DNA of 59,982 nt, from assembly GCA_947177445.1 (NCBI GenBank), contig CAMWUL010000014.1, forward strand, positions 1 through 59,982. Direction: 5' to 3'. Position 1 is the stretch's first letter, and each line of letters begins with the position of its first letter. The position numbers and the translations under genes were made by a program. Of this stretch, positions 16,775 through 29,732 are shown piece by piece. The stretch is from an uncultured Lachnospiraceae bacterium (GTDB lineage Bacteria; Bacillota; Clostridia; Lachnospirales; Lachnospiraceae). Below the pieces are notes generated by a model. The model had not been told where the DNA came from. It worked only from the letters and a program-made list of their open reading frames with translations, and did not search any database.

Positions 16775-17344
16775 ATGAATCGAAAAACACTTTATCTGGT
16801 GCATGCGGCGGTCATCGCCGCTCTCTATGTGGTGCTGACGCTTCTGGCCAACGCATTGGGACTGGCCAATTACGCCATACAGGTCCGCTTCTCGGAAGCG
16901 CTCACCATCCTGCCCTTTTTTACCCCTGCCGCCATACCGGGACTTTTTGTGGGATGCATTCTCAGCAATCTTCTCACTGGGTGTATGCCCCTGGATGTGG
17001 TCTTCGGCAGTCTTGCCACTCTGGCAGGTGCTCTTGGCACATATTTTTTATCCAGCCCTCTCCGCAGGACCCTGGTGCCGCAAAATCAAAATAAGCCTTC
17101 CGGCAACGCCGCCCGCAGACAATGGCTGGCTCCCCTTCCGCCCATTGCGGCAAATACGCTGGTGGTTCCCTTTGTGCTTGCCTATGTCTATCGGTTCGAA
17201 GGGTCTATCCCTTATTTTATGCTGACGGTGGGCGCCGGCGAGATCATCTCCTGCGGCATTCTGGGAATGCTCCTTTTGAAGCTTCTTGAAAAATATAAAA
17301 AATACATATTTCCCTCCGCAGATATGTCAGCCGGAGGGAAATAA
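16775..17344 (+). CDS. queT: QueT-type queuosine precursor transporter
   Basis: Predicted substrate-binding S component of an ECF-type vitamin transporter for a queuosine precursor. The 189-aa protein has about five hydrophobic helices and the family signature QVRFSEALTILPFFTPAAIPGLFVGC near residues 38-64. A loop at about 105-125 (NQNKPSGNAARRQW) is somewhat longer than usual. ATG sits eight bases after AAGGAG, which is part of the preQ1-I riboswitch, so expression should fall when preQ1 is abundant. The energising EcfA/T module is not in this window. Confidence 0.9.
   Translation: MNRKTLYLVHAAVIAALYVVLTLLANALGLANYAIQVRFSEALTILPFFTPAAIPGLFVGCILSNLLTGCMPLDVVFGSLATLAGALGTYFLSSPLRRTLVPQNQNKPSGNAARRQWLAPLPPIAANTLVVPFVLAYVYRFEGSIPYFMLTVGAGEIISCGILGMLLLKLLEKYKKYIFPSADMSAGGK
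17309..17341 (-). terminator. Terminator for the minus-strand atp-linked genes
   Basis: Perfect 10-bp stem TTTCCCTCCG/CGGAGGGAAA overlapping the end of queT. On the minus strand it is followed by ATATGTATTTTTT. It lies 20 bp past the stop of the 843-aa gene, where the convergent transcripts meet. Confidence 0.5.
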
Positions 17345-17359
17345 CCATACTCTTTACAC

Positions 17360-19891
17360 TTATTTGTTTTTCACATATGTGATAAAGCAATTGCCGTTTT
17401 CTTCAAACCATTGGGAAGAATCATTGATTCCCTTTCTGTACATGGCCGGATCGGCAGAGGGCTCCAGGATCAGCAGATTCAGCTCATTATAGCCTGTGAT
17501 CAGCACTGCTTCCCCGTTTTCCAGCAGTGCCATCACGGGAATATCCCGATCCACATAATATAGCACCGAATCCAGATTGCAGCCAGCCATGTCCAGAATC
17601 TGAGCACCCTCCAGATTATTCTCCAGGATCTCCCTGACAGACTGTCCCTGAGCCAACAGATACTCCGAATTGCGCACCAGCCCTTCATATTGAAAGATGG
17701 TGTCCAGGCAGGCGGCAACACTGCTCTTCTCCTCCGAGGCCGATACCTCTTTGATGGCCATGATCTGGTTTCTGGTATGCCGGTTTCCTCTCATCCAAAT
17801 GCGTTCCCCTGTGTGGTCCACCACCACGCCGGCCATATCATATGCCAGATTTACAGCTCTTGCCGGTGAAAAGAAAATGCCGTTCACTCCGTATGGTCCA
17901 TAGACATAGTACCGTGCGCTCTCCTGGCCGTCCGGAAACTTCAATTCTCTTCCGTCCTCAAAGACCACCTCCTTGGGCGTCACAATCTTGATGCTCTTTT
18001 GGTCAATCTCACTCTTGGTCTGGATCTGCACATAACGCTCATAAACGTCGATATCCGCCGCCACCACAAAATTTTTAGCCGTATCCTGCTCCGTATTGTT
18101 CATAATATGATCCGAATAGGTTTCAGCATACTCTCCTGCTTCGGTCCGGGTCAGCCGCTCCAGGGCAATCTGATTATTTTCCACAGTGCAGCCAGTCACA
18201 TAGATTCCCGGCTGTCTGTACTCTTTCATCAGCTTTCCCGCCGGATCACAGATGCAGATCCTGTACATGGGAAAAAAGGTTCTGCCCGAATTCTCCCTGA
18301 CGATATCTTCCAGCCTGGCCACACCATAAATGATATCTTCGTCCATAAAGCCCAGGGGCATAACGGCTTCCCCTTCCCCAACATTCACCTTGTTGAGCAC
18401 ATCACTGCTGAGATTTCGGATATTCAGCACCTGACTGCGATATGTGTCGTTCCCCTCCGGCCACACGGCAATTTTGTGATCATCAGACACCTGAAGCGCC
18501 CCGTCATGGGTAATATTGATCAGCCCCGCCCAGGTCTTTCCCGCTATGTCCACAACATAGACCATGTCATTCAGCTGCAGATACAGCTTCCGATCCCGGT
18601 TGAGATAGAGCAGCCTGTCCAGCTCCGCCGCCAGGACAGAATAGGTCCGGTCATAGGGAATATAAACCAGCTCCTCCACAGTGTTTCTCCTGCTGTCAAA
18701 GGTGTACAGGGAAATCCCCACCTCCCCTTCGTGCCGTCCCCGGTTCATATAGCCGTACAGTGCAAACTGCACATTTCCGCCCTCATCCACATCCAATATC
18801 TTGATGGAATGCTGGTCATAAATCACTCGCGGATCCAGGCTGTCCGTGTCATAAAAGCTGAAGATCACCGCCAGACGATTTTCCGTCACATCATAGCTGA
18901 GCAGACGGTTGGCCGCCTGAAACACCACAACACTTCCATCCTCATTCTCCATCATTGGCACATCAGTGCCTGTAATTCCCAGCAAAAGCTTATCATTGGC
19001 ACACATATTCTCCTGATCGGGAATCTGTGTCATTGTCCTCTCATAGTCCAGAAGGTACATTCTTTCAGTGGTATAGCGTACCCTGTAGTGCTCCTGCACC
19101 AAATATCTGGTCTGTCCGTTTTCACCCGAAACAGCCACCACATAATCCATCAGAAAGGATGCCGTCTGGCTGGCGGCCTCTGTCATGCGGATCCAGGGAC
19201 CGGCAATTTCCTCCACATTCAATTCGCCCCAGGTAATCTGGCGGAAGCTGCTGTGGATATTAACCTTATGAAAAGAGCTGTTATCCTCCAGCCGGGAATC
19301 CGTCTCCAGATATTTAATCAGCTCCCGGGCCGCCTCTCTGTCGTACAGCCTCTCGTGAAAATCAATGACATATTCCAGCTTTTCCTTTGCAAAAAGGCTG
19401 TCACCCCATATAATCCTCGTATAATAATAAACCTCTGTGCCTTCGTCCAGCTTCAGAATGAAAGACAGAGAATAGTCCGTATCCTTGTCCAGCAGATCCT
19501 TCAGGGCAATTTTCCCCCTGATCTGTCCCCTCTGGGTCCTGTAATCCGTGATTTCCAGATTCTCAACCAGCCGTGTTCCGTCTGCGCTTCGGACCTCCGC
19601 AGAGATCCCGGTCACACTGCACCCATAGGTATCCACCACAAAACCGGTGTCCCGTCCCTCTCCCAGCACCGTCACCGTATCCCGCTGAAAGGCGGTATCC
19701 ATGCTCCTGGTATATCCGTGAAGCTGATTATATATAATTCCGTCCATTTCCATGGACAAAAGGGGAAGTGATGCCGGCGCCATTTCGATTGTCAGGTTAT
19801 CATGCCCCCTGTTCATGATCCTTCCGATCACAATGAGAGCAAGTATAAATACGGCACAAAACGCCAGCAGCTTTATCATGCCTCTTTTCAT
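17360..19891 (-). CDS. Large membrane-anchored hypothetical protein
   Basis: An 843-aa protein with one N-terminal membrane anchor (LLAFCAVFILALIVIGRIM) and the rest presumably outside. I do not recognise the family. The middle (about 330-650) has repeated short hydrophobic strands with Asp/Gly turns, like a beta-propeller. The last 100 residues (LENNLEGAQILDMAGCNLDSVLYYVDRD..., IPVMALLENGEAVLITGYNE, LLILEP) resemble a C39-like cysteine peptidase fold with a Cys-containing helix, but the expected His before GYNE is absent, so it may be an inactive relative. ATG overlaps the methyltransferase stop by 4 bp, so it belongs to the same transcript. Confidence 0.7.
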   Translation of the reverse strand: MKRGMIKLLAFCAVFILALIVIGRIMNRGHDNLTIEMAPASLPLLSMEMDGIIYNQLHGYTRSMDTAFQRDTVTVLGEGRDTGFVVDTYGCSVTGISAEVRSADGTRLVENLEITDYRTQRGQIRGKIALKDLLDKDTDYSLSFILKLDEGTEVYYYTRIIWGDSLFAKEKLEYVIDFHERLYDREAARELIKYLETDSRLEDNSSFHKVNIHSSFRQITWGELNVEEIAGPWIRMTEAASQTASFLMDYVVAVSGENGQTRYLVQEHYRVRYTTERMYLLDYERTMTQIPDQENMCANDKLLLGITGTDVPMMENEDGSVVVFQAANRLLSYDVTENRLAVIFSFYDTDSLDPRVIYDQHSIKILDVDEGGNVQFALYGYMNRGRHEGEVGISLYTFDSRRNTVEELVYIPYDRTYSVLAAELDRLLYLNRDRKLYLQLNDMVYVVDIAGKTWAGLINITHDGALQVSDDHKIAVWPEGNDTYRSQVLNIRNLSSDVLNKVNVGEGEAVMPLGFMDEDIIYGVARLEDIVRENSGRTFFPMYRICICDPAGKLMKEYRQPGIYVTGCTVENNQIALERLTRTEAGEYAETYSDHIMNNTEQDTAKNFVVAADIDVYERYVQIQTKSEIDQKSIKIVTPKEVVFEDGRELKFPDGQESARYYVYGPYGVNGIFFSPARAVNLAYDMAGVVVDHTGERIWMRGNRHTRNQIMAIKEVSASEEKSSVAACLDTIFQYEGLVRNSEYLLAQGQSVREILENNLEGAQILDMAGCNLDSVLYYVDRDIPVMALLENGEAVLITGYNELNLLILEPSADPAMYRKGINDSSQWFEENGNCFITYVKNK

Positions 19892-21030
19892 AGCAGCTCC
19901 TTTAGTGTGGGCTTCACATGCAAAAATTCCATAGTCTTCTCCAGAGAAATACTCTTTCCCGCAGGGCGCAGCCTGTCCGTCTTCACAGCACGTATCATCA
20001 GATTCTTGGGCGTATGCTCCATATCTATGAACTCCAGAATCTGAGTCTCATAGCCCTGCTGTTCCAAAAGCTGGGCCCGCAGCGCGTCTGTGATCAACGC
20101 CGCCATGCGCTCTTTGATTACACCGTATTTCAGCACCGGCTGCAGCTCCTCGGCACTGATCTGTCCATTCAGCTCGTGCTGACAGCAGGGCACGGCCAGA
20201 ATCACGGCAGCCTTCCATTTCACGGCTTTTTCCAGGGCATAGTCCGTAGCCTTGTCACAGGCATGAAGGGACACCACCATGTCCACTCCTTCCTCTCCGG
20301 CAAAATCCTTGATGTCGCCCTGCCGGAAGGAAAGTCCATCATAGTGAAGCCTCCGCGCCAGATCATTGCAATGCTCTATCACATCCCTCTTCAGATCCAG
20401 CCCGGTGACCCGGATATCCCGGTGCTGCAGCTGATGCAGATAATAATACATTGCAAAGGTCAGGTAGGATTTTCCGCACCCGAAGTCCACGATCCTGACG
20501 GTTCTGTCTATAGGAAGTTTATCCAATATATCCTCTATGAATTCCAGATAACGGTTAATCTGGCGGAACTTGTCATACCTGCGCCCTGTAATATGCCCTT
20601 CCGGCGTCTGCACGCCCAGTTCCACCAGAAAATCCACCGCCTGTCCCTCCGGCAGGATATACTGCTTTGTACGGTTATGGGACAAGCTGGAGGAAACAGG
20701 CTTTTGTTCCCGCTTTTTACGTTTGATGGTCACCCTGCCCTTTTTCCCTACCAGCACGGATGCTTCCATCCCGCTGCAGACAATCTGGGCCTGGCGGAAC
20801 AAAGCTTCCATATATTCCTCCAGTCTGGCGCACATCTCCTCCGAAGAAAAATTTCCATGAAACACCTGAGTTCCCCGATAAAGCGTCTCCTGAAACAGCA
20901 CCTCGCCCCTGATCATCACCGGGCGTACCCTGACCTTGGACGCTCTGTCAGAATCCAACGTATTGCTCAATACGATCTGTATCAGATCTGTGTTCAGTAC
21001 CTGACGAAAAAGTTCTTTCCGCTCATCCAT
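19888..21030 (-). CDS. Class I SAM-dependent methyltransferase
   Basis: A 380-aa methyltransferase. The SAM-binding Rossmann core is clear: motif I VRIVDFGCGKSYLTFA, an acidic strand end GLDLKRDVIE, then FRQGDIKDF and VVSLHACDKATDYAL, followed by VPCCQHELN. The SLHACDKATD and PCCQHELN segments match a broadly distributed family that includes eukaryotic METTL25/RRNAD1-type proteins; the substrate is not established. N-terminal residues contain a basic stretch (KKGRVTIKRKKREQK). Start chosen at 21030, where AAGG precedes ATG; the open frame to 21126 adds an arginine-rich stretch unlikely to be translated. Confidence 0.85.
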   Translation of the reverse strand: MDERKELFRQVLNTDLIQIVLSNTLDSDRASKVRVRPVMIRGEVLFQETLYRGTQVFHGNFSSEEMCARLEEYMEALFRQAQIVCSGMEASVLVGKKGRVTIKRKKREQKPVSSSLSHNRTKQYILPEGQAVDFLVELGVQTPEGHITGRRYDKFRQINRYLEFIEDILDKLPIDRTVRIVDFGCGKSYLTFAMYYYLHQLQHRDIRVTGLDLKRDVIEHCNDLARRLHYDGLSFRQGDIKDFAGEEGVDMVVSLHACDKATDYALEKAVKWKAAVILAVPCCQHELNGQISAEELQPVLKYGVIKERMAALITDALRAQLLEQQGYETQILEFIDMEHTPKNLMIRAVKTDRLRPAGKSISLEKTMEFLHVKPTLKELL

Positions 21031-21128
21031 CCTTACACCCCTGCGCCTGCCCCGGCGATCATAAAAACCTGCGGCAGGCCTTATGCTTTCACATTTCCGG
21101 GTATATCTGCACCGTACCGAAAGCACCC

Positions 21129-21533
21129 TCAGAAAATTTTGCCGCGCTTTCCGCCATGCCTGCGCTTATATATTTCATCACACAGCAGGATTTGTATCAT
21201 ATCCTCTGTGGGACAGTTTTCCTCTTCATTTTCCAGAACCTTCCTCACAGAACCTGTCAGAGCCCTGAGACTGCAGGCGTCCGGATACTCGTCATATATC
21301 ATACTGCCTTCATAATCGGCCTTATCCAGCATCTGCGCGATTCTGCGCTGAAGCCGCTTTACCTGCGCCGGATAGGTCTGCTGCAGATAATCCAGGTCCT
21401 GGACCAATGCCGCCTCCTGCGCCGGACCGAAATATCCCGGATATGCCATATAAAAAGGAAGGGGCCCATTCCAGCCCCTTACCCTTTGATCCGGCAGCGG
21501 CTGTAACAATTTAGAATGAAATTCCATATGCAT
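21129..21533 (-). CDS. Conserved hypothetical protein
   Basis: A 134-aa soluble protein without recognised domain. Coding character is good: N-terminal FHSKLLQPLPDQRVRGWNGPLPFYMAYPGYFG, then a helical part (VQDLDYLQQTYPAQVKRLQRRIAQMLDK) and acidic ENEEENCPTEDMIQILLCDEIYKRR. It lies between atpC and the methyltransferase on the same strand, probably read through from the atp operon. The first codons fall in one arm of an inverted repeat (21498-21510 with 21577-21589), which could occlude its start in the long transcript. Confidence 0.65.
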   Translation of the reverse strand: MHMEFHSKLLQPLPDQRVRGWNGPLPFYMAYPGYFGPAQEAALVQDLDYLQQTYPAQVKRLQRRIAQMLDKADYEGSMIYDEYPDACSLRALTGSVRKVLENEEENCPTEDMIQILLCDEIYKRRHGGKRGKIF

Positions 21534-21589
21534 CCCTCAAGATACTTTTGTAACAGCATATGCATACTTTCTTCTGATTGTTACAGCCG
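21498..21589. repeat. Inverted repeat around the gene start after atpC
   Basis: CGGCTGTAACAAT (21498-21510) and ATTGTTACAGCCG (21577-21589) are perfect 13-bp inverted copies separated by 66 bp that contain the start codon of the 134-aa gene. In the minus-strand RNA this makes a long-range stem that closes over the start region. No U run follows. Confidence 0.5.
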
Positions 21590-21599
21590 TTGTTAAAAC

Positions 21600-22004
21600 T
21601 TATCTCAGCACCTCTATACGTGCCACCGCTCTCTGCAGAGCAGTCTCCGCCCTGGCCACGTCTGTCTCGGAAGCCTTGTTCCGCAGACGCTCCTGAGCTC
21701 TGTCCTTTGCCGCTTCCGCCCGATCCTCGTCGATCTCCTCGGGCCATTCCACGATCTCGGCCAAAATCTTCACACTGTCCGGAAGAATCTCCGCAAATCC
21801 CGCATGAAGAGCCGCTTCCTTTTCGGCTTCCGCCTCATGGATCCTCAGAATCCCCGGTTTCAGGATCACAGTAAGCGGAATATGTCCCGGCAATACGCCG
21901 ATCTCTCCCTCTGTGGTATTAAATTCCACCATCTCCGCCTGACCTTCATAAAATATCCGGTCCGGTGTGATGATTCTCAGGAGAAGGCTTTTCTTATCCG
22001 CCAT
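21600..22004 (-). CDS. atpC: ATP synthase F1 epsilon subunit
   Basis: Epsilon subunit (134 aa) of the central stalk, coupling c-ring rotation to F1 and restraining ATP hydrolysis. The N-terminal beta sandwich shows ITPDRIFYEGQAEMVEFNTTEGEIGVLPGHIPL, and the C-terminal two-helix hairpin covers AEAAKDRAQERLRNKASETDVARAETALQRAVARIEVL. The start at 22004 places GGAGG seven bases upstream; an earlier ATG two codons before is too close to it. Last atp gene of the operon. Confidence 0.95.
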   Translation of the reverse strand: MADKKSLLLRIITPDRIFYEGQAEMVEFNTTEGEIGVLPGHIPLTVILKPGILRIHEAEAEKEAALHAGFAEILPDSVKILAEIVEWPEEIDEDRAEAAKDRAQERLRNKASETDVARAETALQRAVARIEVLR

Positions 22005-22075
22005 GCTCATTCCTCCCTAACCAACACGCCGTCCAAACGGCACAATGTCTCCGGGGGCATCTCCCCCGCCGAGCG

Positions 22076-24378
<2,303 letters not shown>

Positions 24379-24422
24379 ATTCTGTCCTCATTTCTATTCT
24401 TTTGGGGCGGTTTCCCGCCAAC

Positions 24423-26495
<2,073 letters not shown>

Positions 26496-26508
<13 letters not shown>

Positions 26509-27038
26509 GTCTTTTCACCCATTTCCTTTAAGGTCTCATCGATCAGCTGGTTCTGCACGGTGGTATCGATGGATGCCGCCACCACCTTGCCGGCTACCAG
26601 CGCCGCAACGGAGATGATTTCCTTCTTCACATCGTCAGACATTTTCTGCTTCTCAAGTTCGGCCTCCTTGCGCGCATGTGCCAGTATGCGGGCTGCTTCT
26701 TCCCTGGCCTCGGCAATGATCTGGTTTTCATTGCCAAGCGCCTTTTTGCGCGCTTCGCTTAAGATGCTCTCCGCTTCCCTGTCGATCTCTCTGAGCTTTG
26801 TTTCATATTCTTCCTTTAAGCTCCCTGCCGTTTCCATATCCCGCTTTGCTGTCTCAAGCTCGCCGCGGATCTTATCCCGGCGGCCCTGCAGCATCTTTCT
26901 GGCAGGATTGAACAAAAGGAAACTCATCAGAAGAAACAGGACAAAGATCGCAATGATCATCAGAGAGGCGTCAGCCAGCAGCTGCCAGTCCAGGTCAAAC
27001 AGCCTGGACATAGACTGGCCTTCTGTTAAAAGTATCAT
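26496..27038 (-). CDS. atpF: ATP synthase F0 b subunit
   Basis: Peripheral stalk b subunit (180 aa). One N-terminal membrane helix (ASLMIIAIFVLFLLMSFLLF) ends in NPARKMLQGRRDKI, followed by a long charged coiled coil (EYETKLREIDREAESILSEARKKALG, EAREEAARILAHARKEAELEKQKM). The ATG at 27038 is kept because AGGAG lies 7-8 bases upstream, giving a ten-residue N-terminal extension before the usual start. Confidence 0.96.
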
Positions 27039-27091
27039 CCTTGGTCTCCTTTCTGCCTCCTAAATGGTGCATATTATTTTGCGCCTTTCCA

Positions 27092-27358
<267 letters not shown>

Positions 27359-27455
27359 CTAGTAAAAGATTTACATTTTTAGTTGGTCCGGAAAGAGTTT
27401 TCTGCGCACCGCCCTGACCGGACTTCGGGCGGACGCGGCTCACGTCCCCAATGCC

Positions 27456-28196
27456 TCAGCGTCTGGTTCCGTCACCGATCTCGCTTGAAATGTATGTCAT
27501 GGTCAGCATACAGAATACATATGTCTGAATCGCTCCGGAGAACAGATCCAGATAAATATGCAGCGCCGCCGGCCATATGGTGGCAAACCACTTCAAAAGT
27601 CCGTACACCAGCGCCGTCATGATCGTTCCGGACAGAACATTGGCAAACAGACGCAGGGACAGAGATACCGGCACGGCAAACCAGCTGATCAGGTTAATAG
27701 GTATCCAGATCGGCAGCCAGGGCGGCAGCGGTGAACACGCGTCTTCCCAAATGGTCTTTGGCCTCTGATATTTCCACTTGTTAAAGTGGATCATGGTAAA
27801 CGTGATCAATGCCAGCGGCAGCGTCACGCCGTAATCGGCAGTGGGCGGCCTCAATCCCAGAAGACCGGAAATATTGCTGACAAGAATAAAGATGAACACC
27901 GTGCCGATATAATTGTAAAATTTCGGCGCAGCCTTGCCCATAGAGGTATCCACCATACCGTCCAGCTTTTCCACGATCAGTTCCACCACATTCTGAAACC
28001 CGCCGGGTACCTGAGCCGCTTTTGCAATACAACGGTTGGCGGCTATGGCAAATCCCACCAGGATCATCATGACAATCAGGATACAGACATGTGTCGTTGT
28101 TATCCAGACCTTATGACCGAAAAAGGAATACTGAAATATCCCGTGGATCATAAAGTCCACATCGGCCCCTCCGGATAACAAAATCCCATATTCCAT
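27456..28196 (-). CDS. atpB: ATP synthase F0 a subunit
   Basis: Stator channel subunit a (246 aa) with about five to six membrane helices. The essential arginine lies in PVSLSLRLFANVLSGTIM, and the C-terminal helix is LHIYLDLFSGAIQTYVFCMLTMTYI. N-terminal residues FFGHKVWITTTHVCILIVMMILVGFAI form the first helix. AAGGAGGTGA precedes the ATG. Canonical position ahead of atpE. Confidence 0.96.
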   Translation of the reverse strand: MEYGILLSGGADVDFMIHGIFQYSFFGHKVWITTTHVCILIVMMILVGFAIAANRCIAKAAQVPGGFQNVVELIVEKLDGMVDTSMGKAAPKFYNYIGTVFIFILVSNISGLLGLRPPTADYGVTLPLALITFTMIHFNKWKYQRPKTIWEDACSPLPPWLPIWIPINLISWFAVPVSLSLRLFANVLSGTIMTALVYGLLKWFATIWPAALHIYLDLFSGAIQTYVFCMLTMTYISSEIGDGTRR

Positions 28197-28211
28197 ACTC
28201 TCACCTCCTTT

Positions 28212-28679
28212 TTATTGAGATTCAGAACCGGCAGAAACGTCCTCCGCCTCCGGCGCAGGTCCGGGCACAGGATCTGTCTCATGAAACAATTTGTTATAGA
28301 GTTTATGCGTGAACGGCTGAATATAGGCCGCCGCTTTTAAACTCATATACCCCAGAAAGACCACCAGCACATTCAGTACTTCCGTCACGGCAATGATTCC
28401 CATGATCACAATAATCATGATATATCGGAAAACATATCCCCGGGTGATCACCTTTGCGGCAGCGTCGCCGCAGGCCAGCGCCCGGTCCAGGGTATGGGCC
28501 ATATGAATGCTTCCCACCATGGCAAAAACAATTCCGAACCACAGGCTTCCTGCATAAAAAGCCTGATCCGAAGCAAAAAAAGACCCCACTATCTGGCAGA
28601 TGAGGCCAAAGCACAGCATTCCCGTATGCATTTCCAAAAGGGGTCTATCTGCCCCCTTCAGCTTTTCTGTCATTTTCAT
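28212..28679 (-). CDS. atpI: ATP synthase subunit I-like membrane protein
   Basis: A 155-aa protein with four hydrophobic helices (MLCFGLICQIVGSFFA, FYAGSLWFGIVFAMVGSIHMA, YIMIIVIMGIIAVTEVLNVLVVFLGYMSL), matching the AtpI-type assembly factor that helps build the c ring. Sequence in the family is weakly conserved, so the call rests on topology and position just ahead of atpB. GGAG precedes the ATG at 28679; an upstream start at 28718 is possible. The gene overlaps the end of the atpZ-like gene by 35 bp. Confidence 0.7.
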   Translation of the reverse strand: MKMTEKLKGADRPLLEMHTGMLCFGLICQIVGSFFASDQAFYAGSLWFGIVFAMVGSIHMAHTLDRALACGDAAAKVITRGYVFRYIMIIVIMGIIAVTEVLNVLVVFLGYMSLKAAAYIQPFTHKLYNKLFHETDPVPGPAPEAEDVSAGSESQ

Positions 28680-28935
28680 CGGATGTACTCCGCCCCTTAT
28701 CATGCCCCTCGTCTCCATAAATCTGCCTGATCATGCGATAAATCCCCTGAACGCCGGCCACAGCCCCCAGAAAGAAAAAAATCACCGTGAGGAAGGAAGT
28801 GCCCAGTTTCCGGTCCAGCCAGACCCCAAGCGCCGTAGTCATCCCCAGGGATGCTATCATCGTAAGGCCCAGCTGCGTGATCAAAGACAGCGTCTGGAAA
28901 GTCTTTTTTTTGTCGTCTTTTCCATGTCTCCCCAT
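28645..28935 (-). CDS. AtpZ/AtpI family protein
   Basis: A 96-aa protein with two membrane helices (LGLTMIASLGMTTALGVWLDRKLG and LTVIFFFLGAVAGVQGIYRMI), a form typical of AtpZ, which with AtpI supports F0 assembly and possibly Mg2+ uptake. The conserved GVWLDRKLGTS...FFLGAVAG pattern is seen. Basic tail (GRSTSDENDRKAEGGR) follows. First gene of the atp operon, about 70 bp after the predicted transcription start. Confidence 0.85.
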   Translation of the reverse strand: MGRHGKDDKKKTFQTLSLITQLGLTMIASLGMTTALGVWLDRKLGTSFLTVIFFFLGAVAGVQGIYRMIRQIYGDEGHDKGRSTSDENDRKAEGGR

Positions 28936-28971
28936 AAAAAGCCTGCCGTTTCCCTATAACGTGCAAGTTGA

Positions 28972-28997
28972 ACCCCCGCTGGTTACCTTTGGGGTTC
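28972..28997 (-). other. Hairpin in the atp operon leader
   Basis: AACCCC and GGGGTT pair around a 14-nt loop in the untranslated leader between the atp promoter and the first gene. No U run follows; a role in mRNA stability or translation is possible but unproven. Confidence 0.3.
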
Positions 28998-29012
28998 CTG
29001 CCGACAATGTAC

Positions 29013-29041
29013 ATTATACTCACATTTACCTGAATTGTCCA
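29013..29041 (-). promoter_or_regulatory. atp operon promoter
   Basis: Minus-strand -35 TGGACA (29036-29041), 17-bp spacer, consensus -10 TATAAT (29013-29018). Transcription should begin near 29006. A divergent promoter for the DUF402 gene lies at 29085-29113. Confidence 0.75.
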
Positions 29042-29084
29042 GTATAACTACAAGCAGTTCACAAAAAAATTCTTCCGGCCCGCA

Positions 29085-29113
29085 TTGACTTGCGGCCTCA
29101 GACGTTGTAGTAT
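29085..29113 (+). promoter_or_regulatory. Promoter of the DUF402 gene
   Basis: -35 TTGACT (29085-29090), 17-bp spacer, -10 TAGTAT (29108-29113), 47 bp before the start codon at 29161. Confidence 0.6.
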
Positions 29114-29160
29114 TTTTAGTAAACCAAAAAACAGGACGTCCCCCGGAAAGGAGTTCCATC

Positions 29161-29640
29161 ATGAACATATCCAAACTATACCGCAGGCGCATCATTCCTT
29201 CCGAATGCCTTCTCCTGAAGGATGACGAAATCCTTGAGCAAAATGATGAATTTCTTATCACCAGGTGGAACACCCTGAAGCCGAAACCGGATTTTTCCCA
29301 CGGCTGCTCCTGCTATTTTCTGCGGGAAGGCGTCAAGGTGAGCAAAATCTACCGAAAGGACGATTCTCTGCTTTACTGGTACTGCGATATTGTGGACTAT
29401 GCTTTTGACCGTGATAAGGTCTCCCTCACCGTCACCGATCTGCTGGCCGACGTAATCATTCATCCGGACGGCTATGTGGAGGTTCTGGATCTGGGCGAGC
29501 TGGCCGAGGCCACCGAACAGGATCTGCTCACGGAAAAGCAGATGACCCTGTGCCTGCGCCGGCTGGATCATCTGCTCACTATGATTTACCGTGATAAATT
29601 TGACAGATTTCAGGCTCCTTTGAACCGCCGGGGGCTGTGA
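29161..29640 (+). CDS. DUF402 family protein
   Basis: A 159-aa DUF402 protein, a family that includes the fosfomycin-pathway protein FomD and nucleoside-diphosphate phosphatases. The family core is visible: KIYRKDDSLLYWYCDIVDYAF, VTDLLADVIIHPDGYVEVLDLGELAEA, and the C-terminal LCLRRLDHLLTMIY. Conserved Tyr, Asp and His residues of the metal site (WYCDI, IHPDG) are kept. Single-gene unit divergent from the atp operon. The exact substrate is unknown. Confidence 0.85.
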   Translation: MNISKLYRRRIIPSECLLLKDDEILEQNDEFLITRWNTLKPKPDFSHGCSCYFLREGVKVSKIYRKDDSLLYWYCDIVDYAFDRDKVSLTVTDLLADVIIHPDGYVEVLDLGELAEATEQDLLTEKQMTLCLRRLDHLLTMIYRDKFDRFQAPLNRRGL

Positions 29641-29732
29641 CCCCCGATCTAAGTTCCCATTCCCGGACGGATGCCGGCAGAAGGTCAAGAAAACCGGTTC
29701 TCCGGACGGGCGTTTTCCCAGGACAGGCGGCT

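Noticed and set aside
17999..19771. 590-aa open frame on the plus strand
   Set aside because: Antisense shadow of the 843-aa gene; no ribosome site, unusual composition rich in His and Ile, no domain.
19918..21315. 465-aa open frame on the plus strand
   Set aside because: Lies opposite the methyltransferase, whose motifs are intact; shadow frame.
15549..21513. Shared 13-mer TGTAACAATTTAG at about 15548 and 21502
   Set aside because: Short, flanks differ and surrounding inverted repeats are unrelated; chance cannot be excluded.
28690..28718. Upstream start for the AtpI-like protein
   Set aside because: The frame from 28718 lies inside the atpZ-like gene; GGAG favours the ATG at 28679.
29627..29643. 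GGGGG...CCCCC hairpin at the end of the DUF402 gene as terminator
   Set aside because: Short stem overlapping the stop codon, no U run on either strand.
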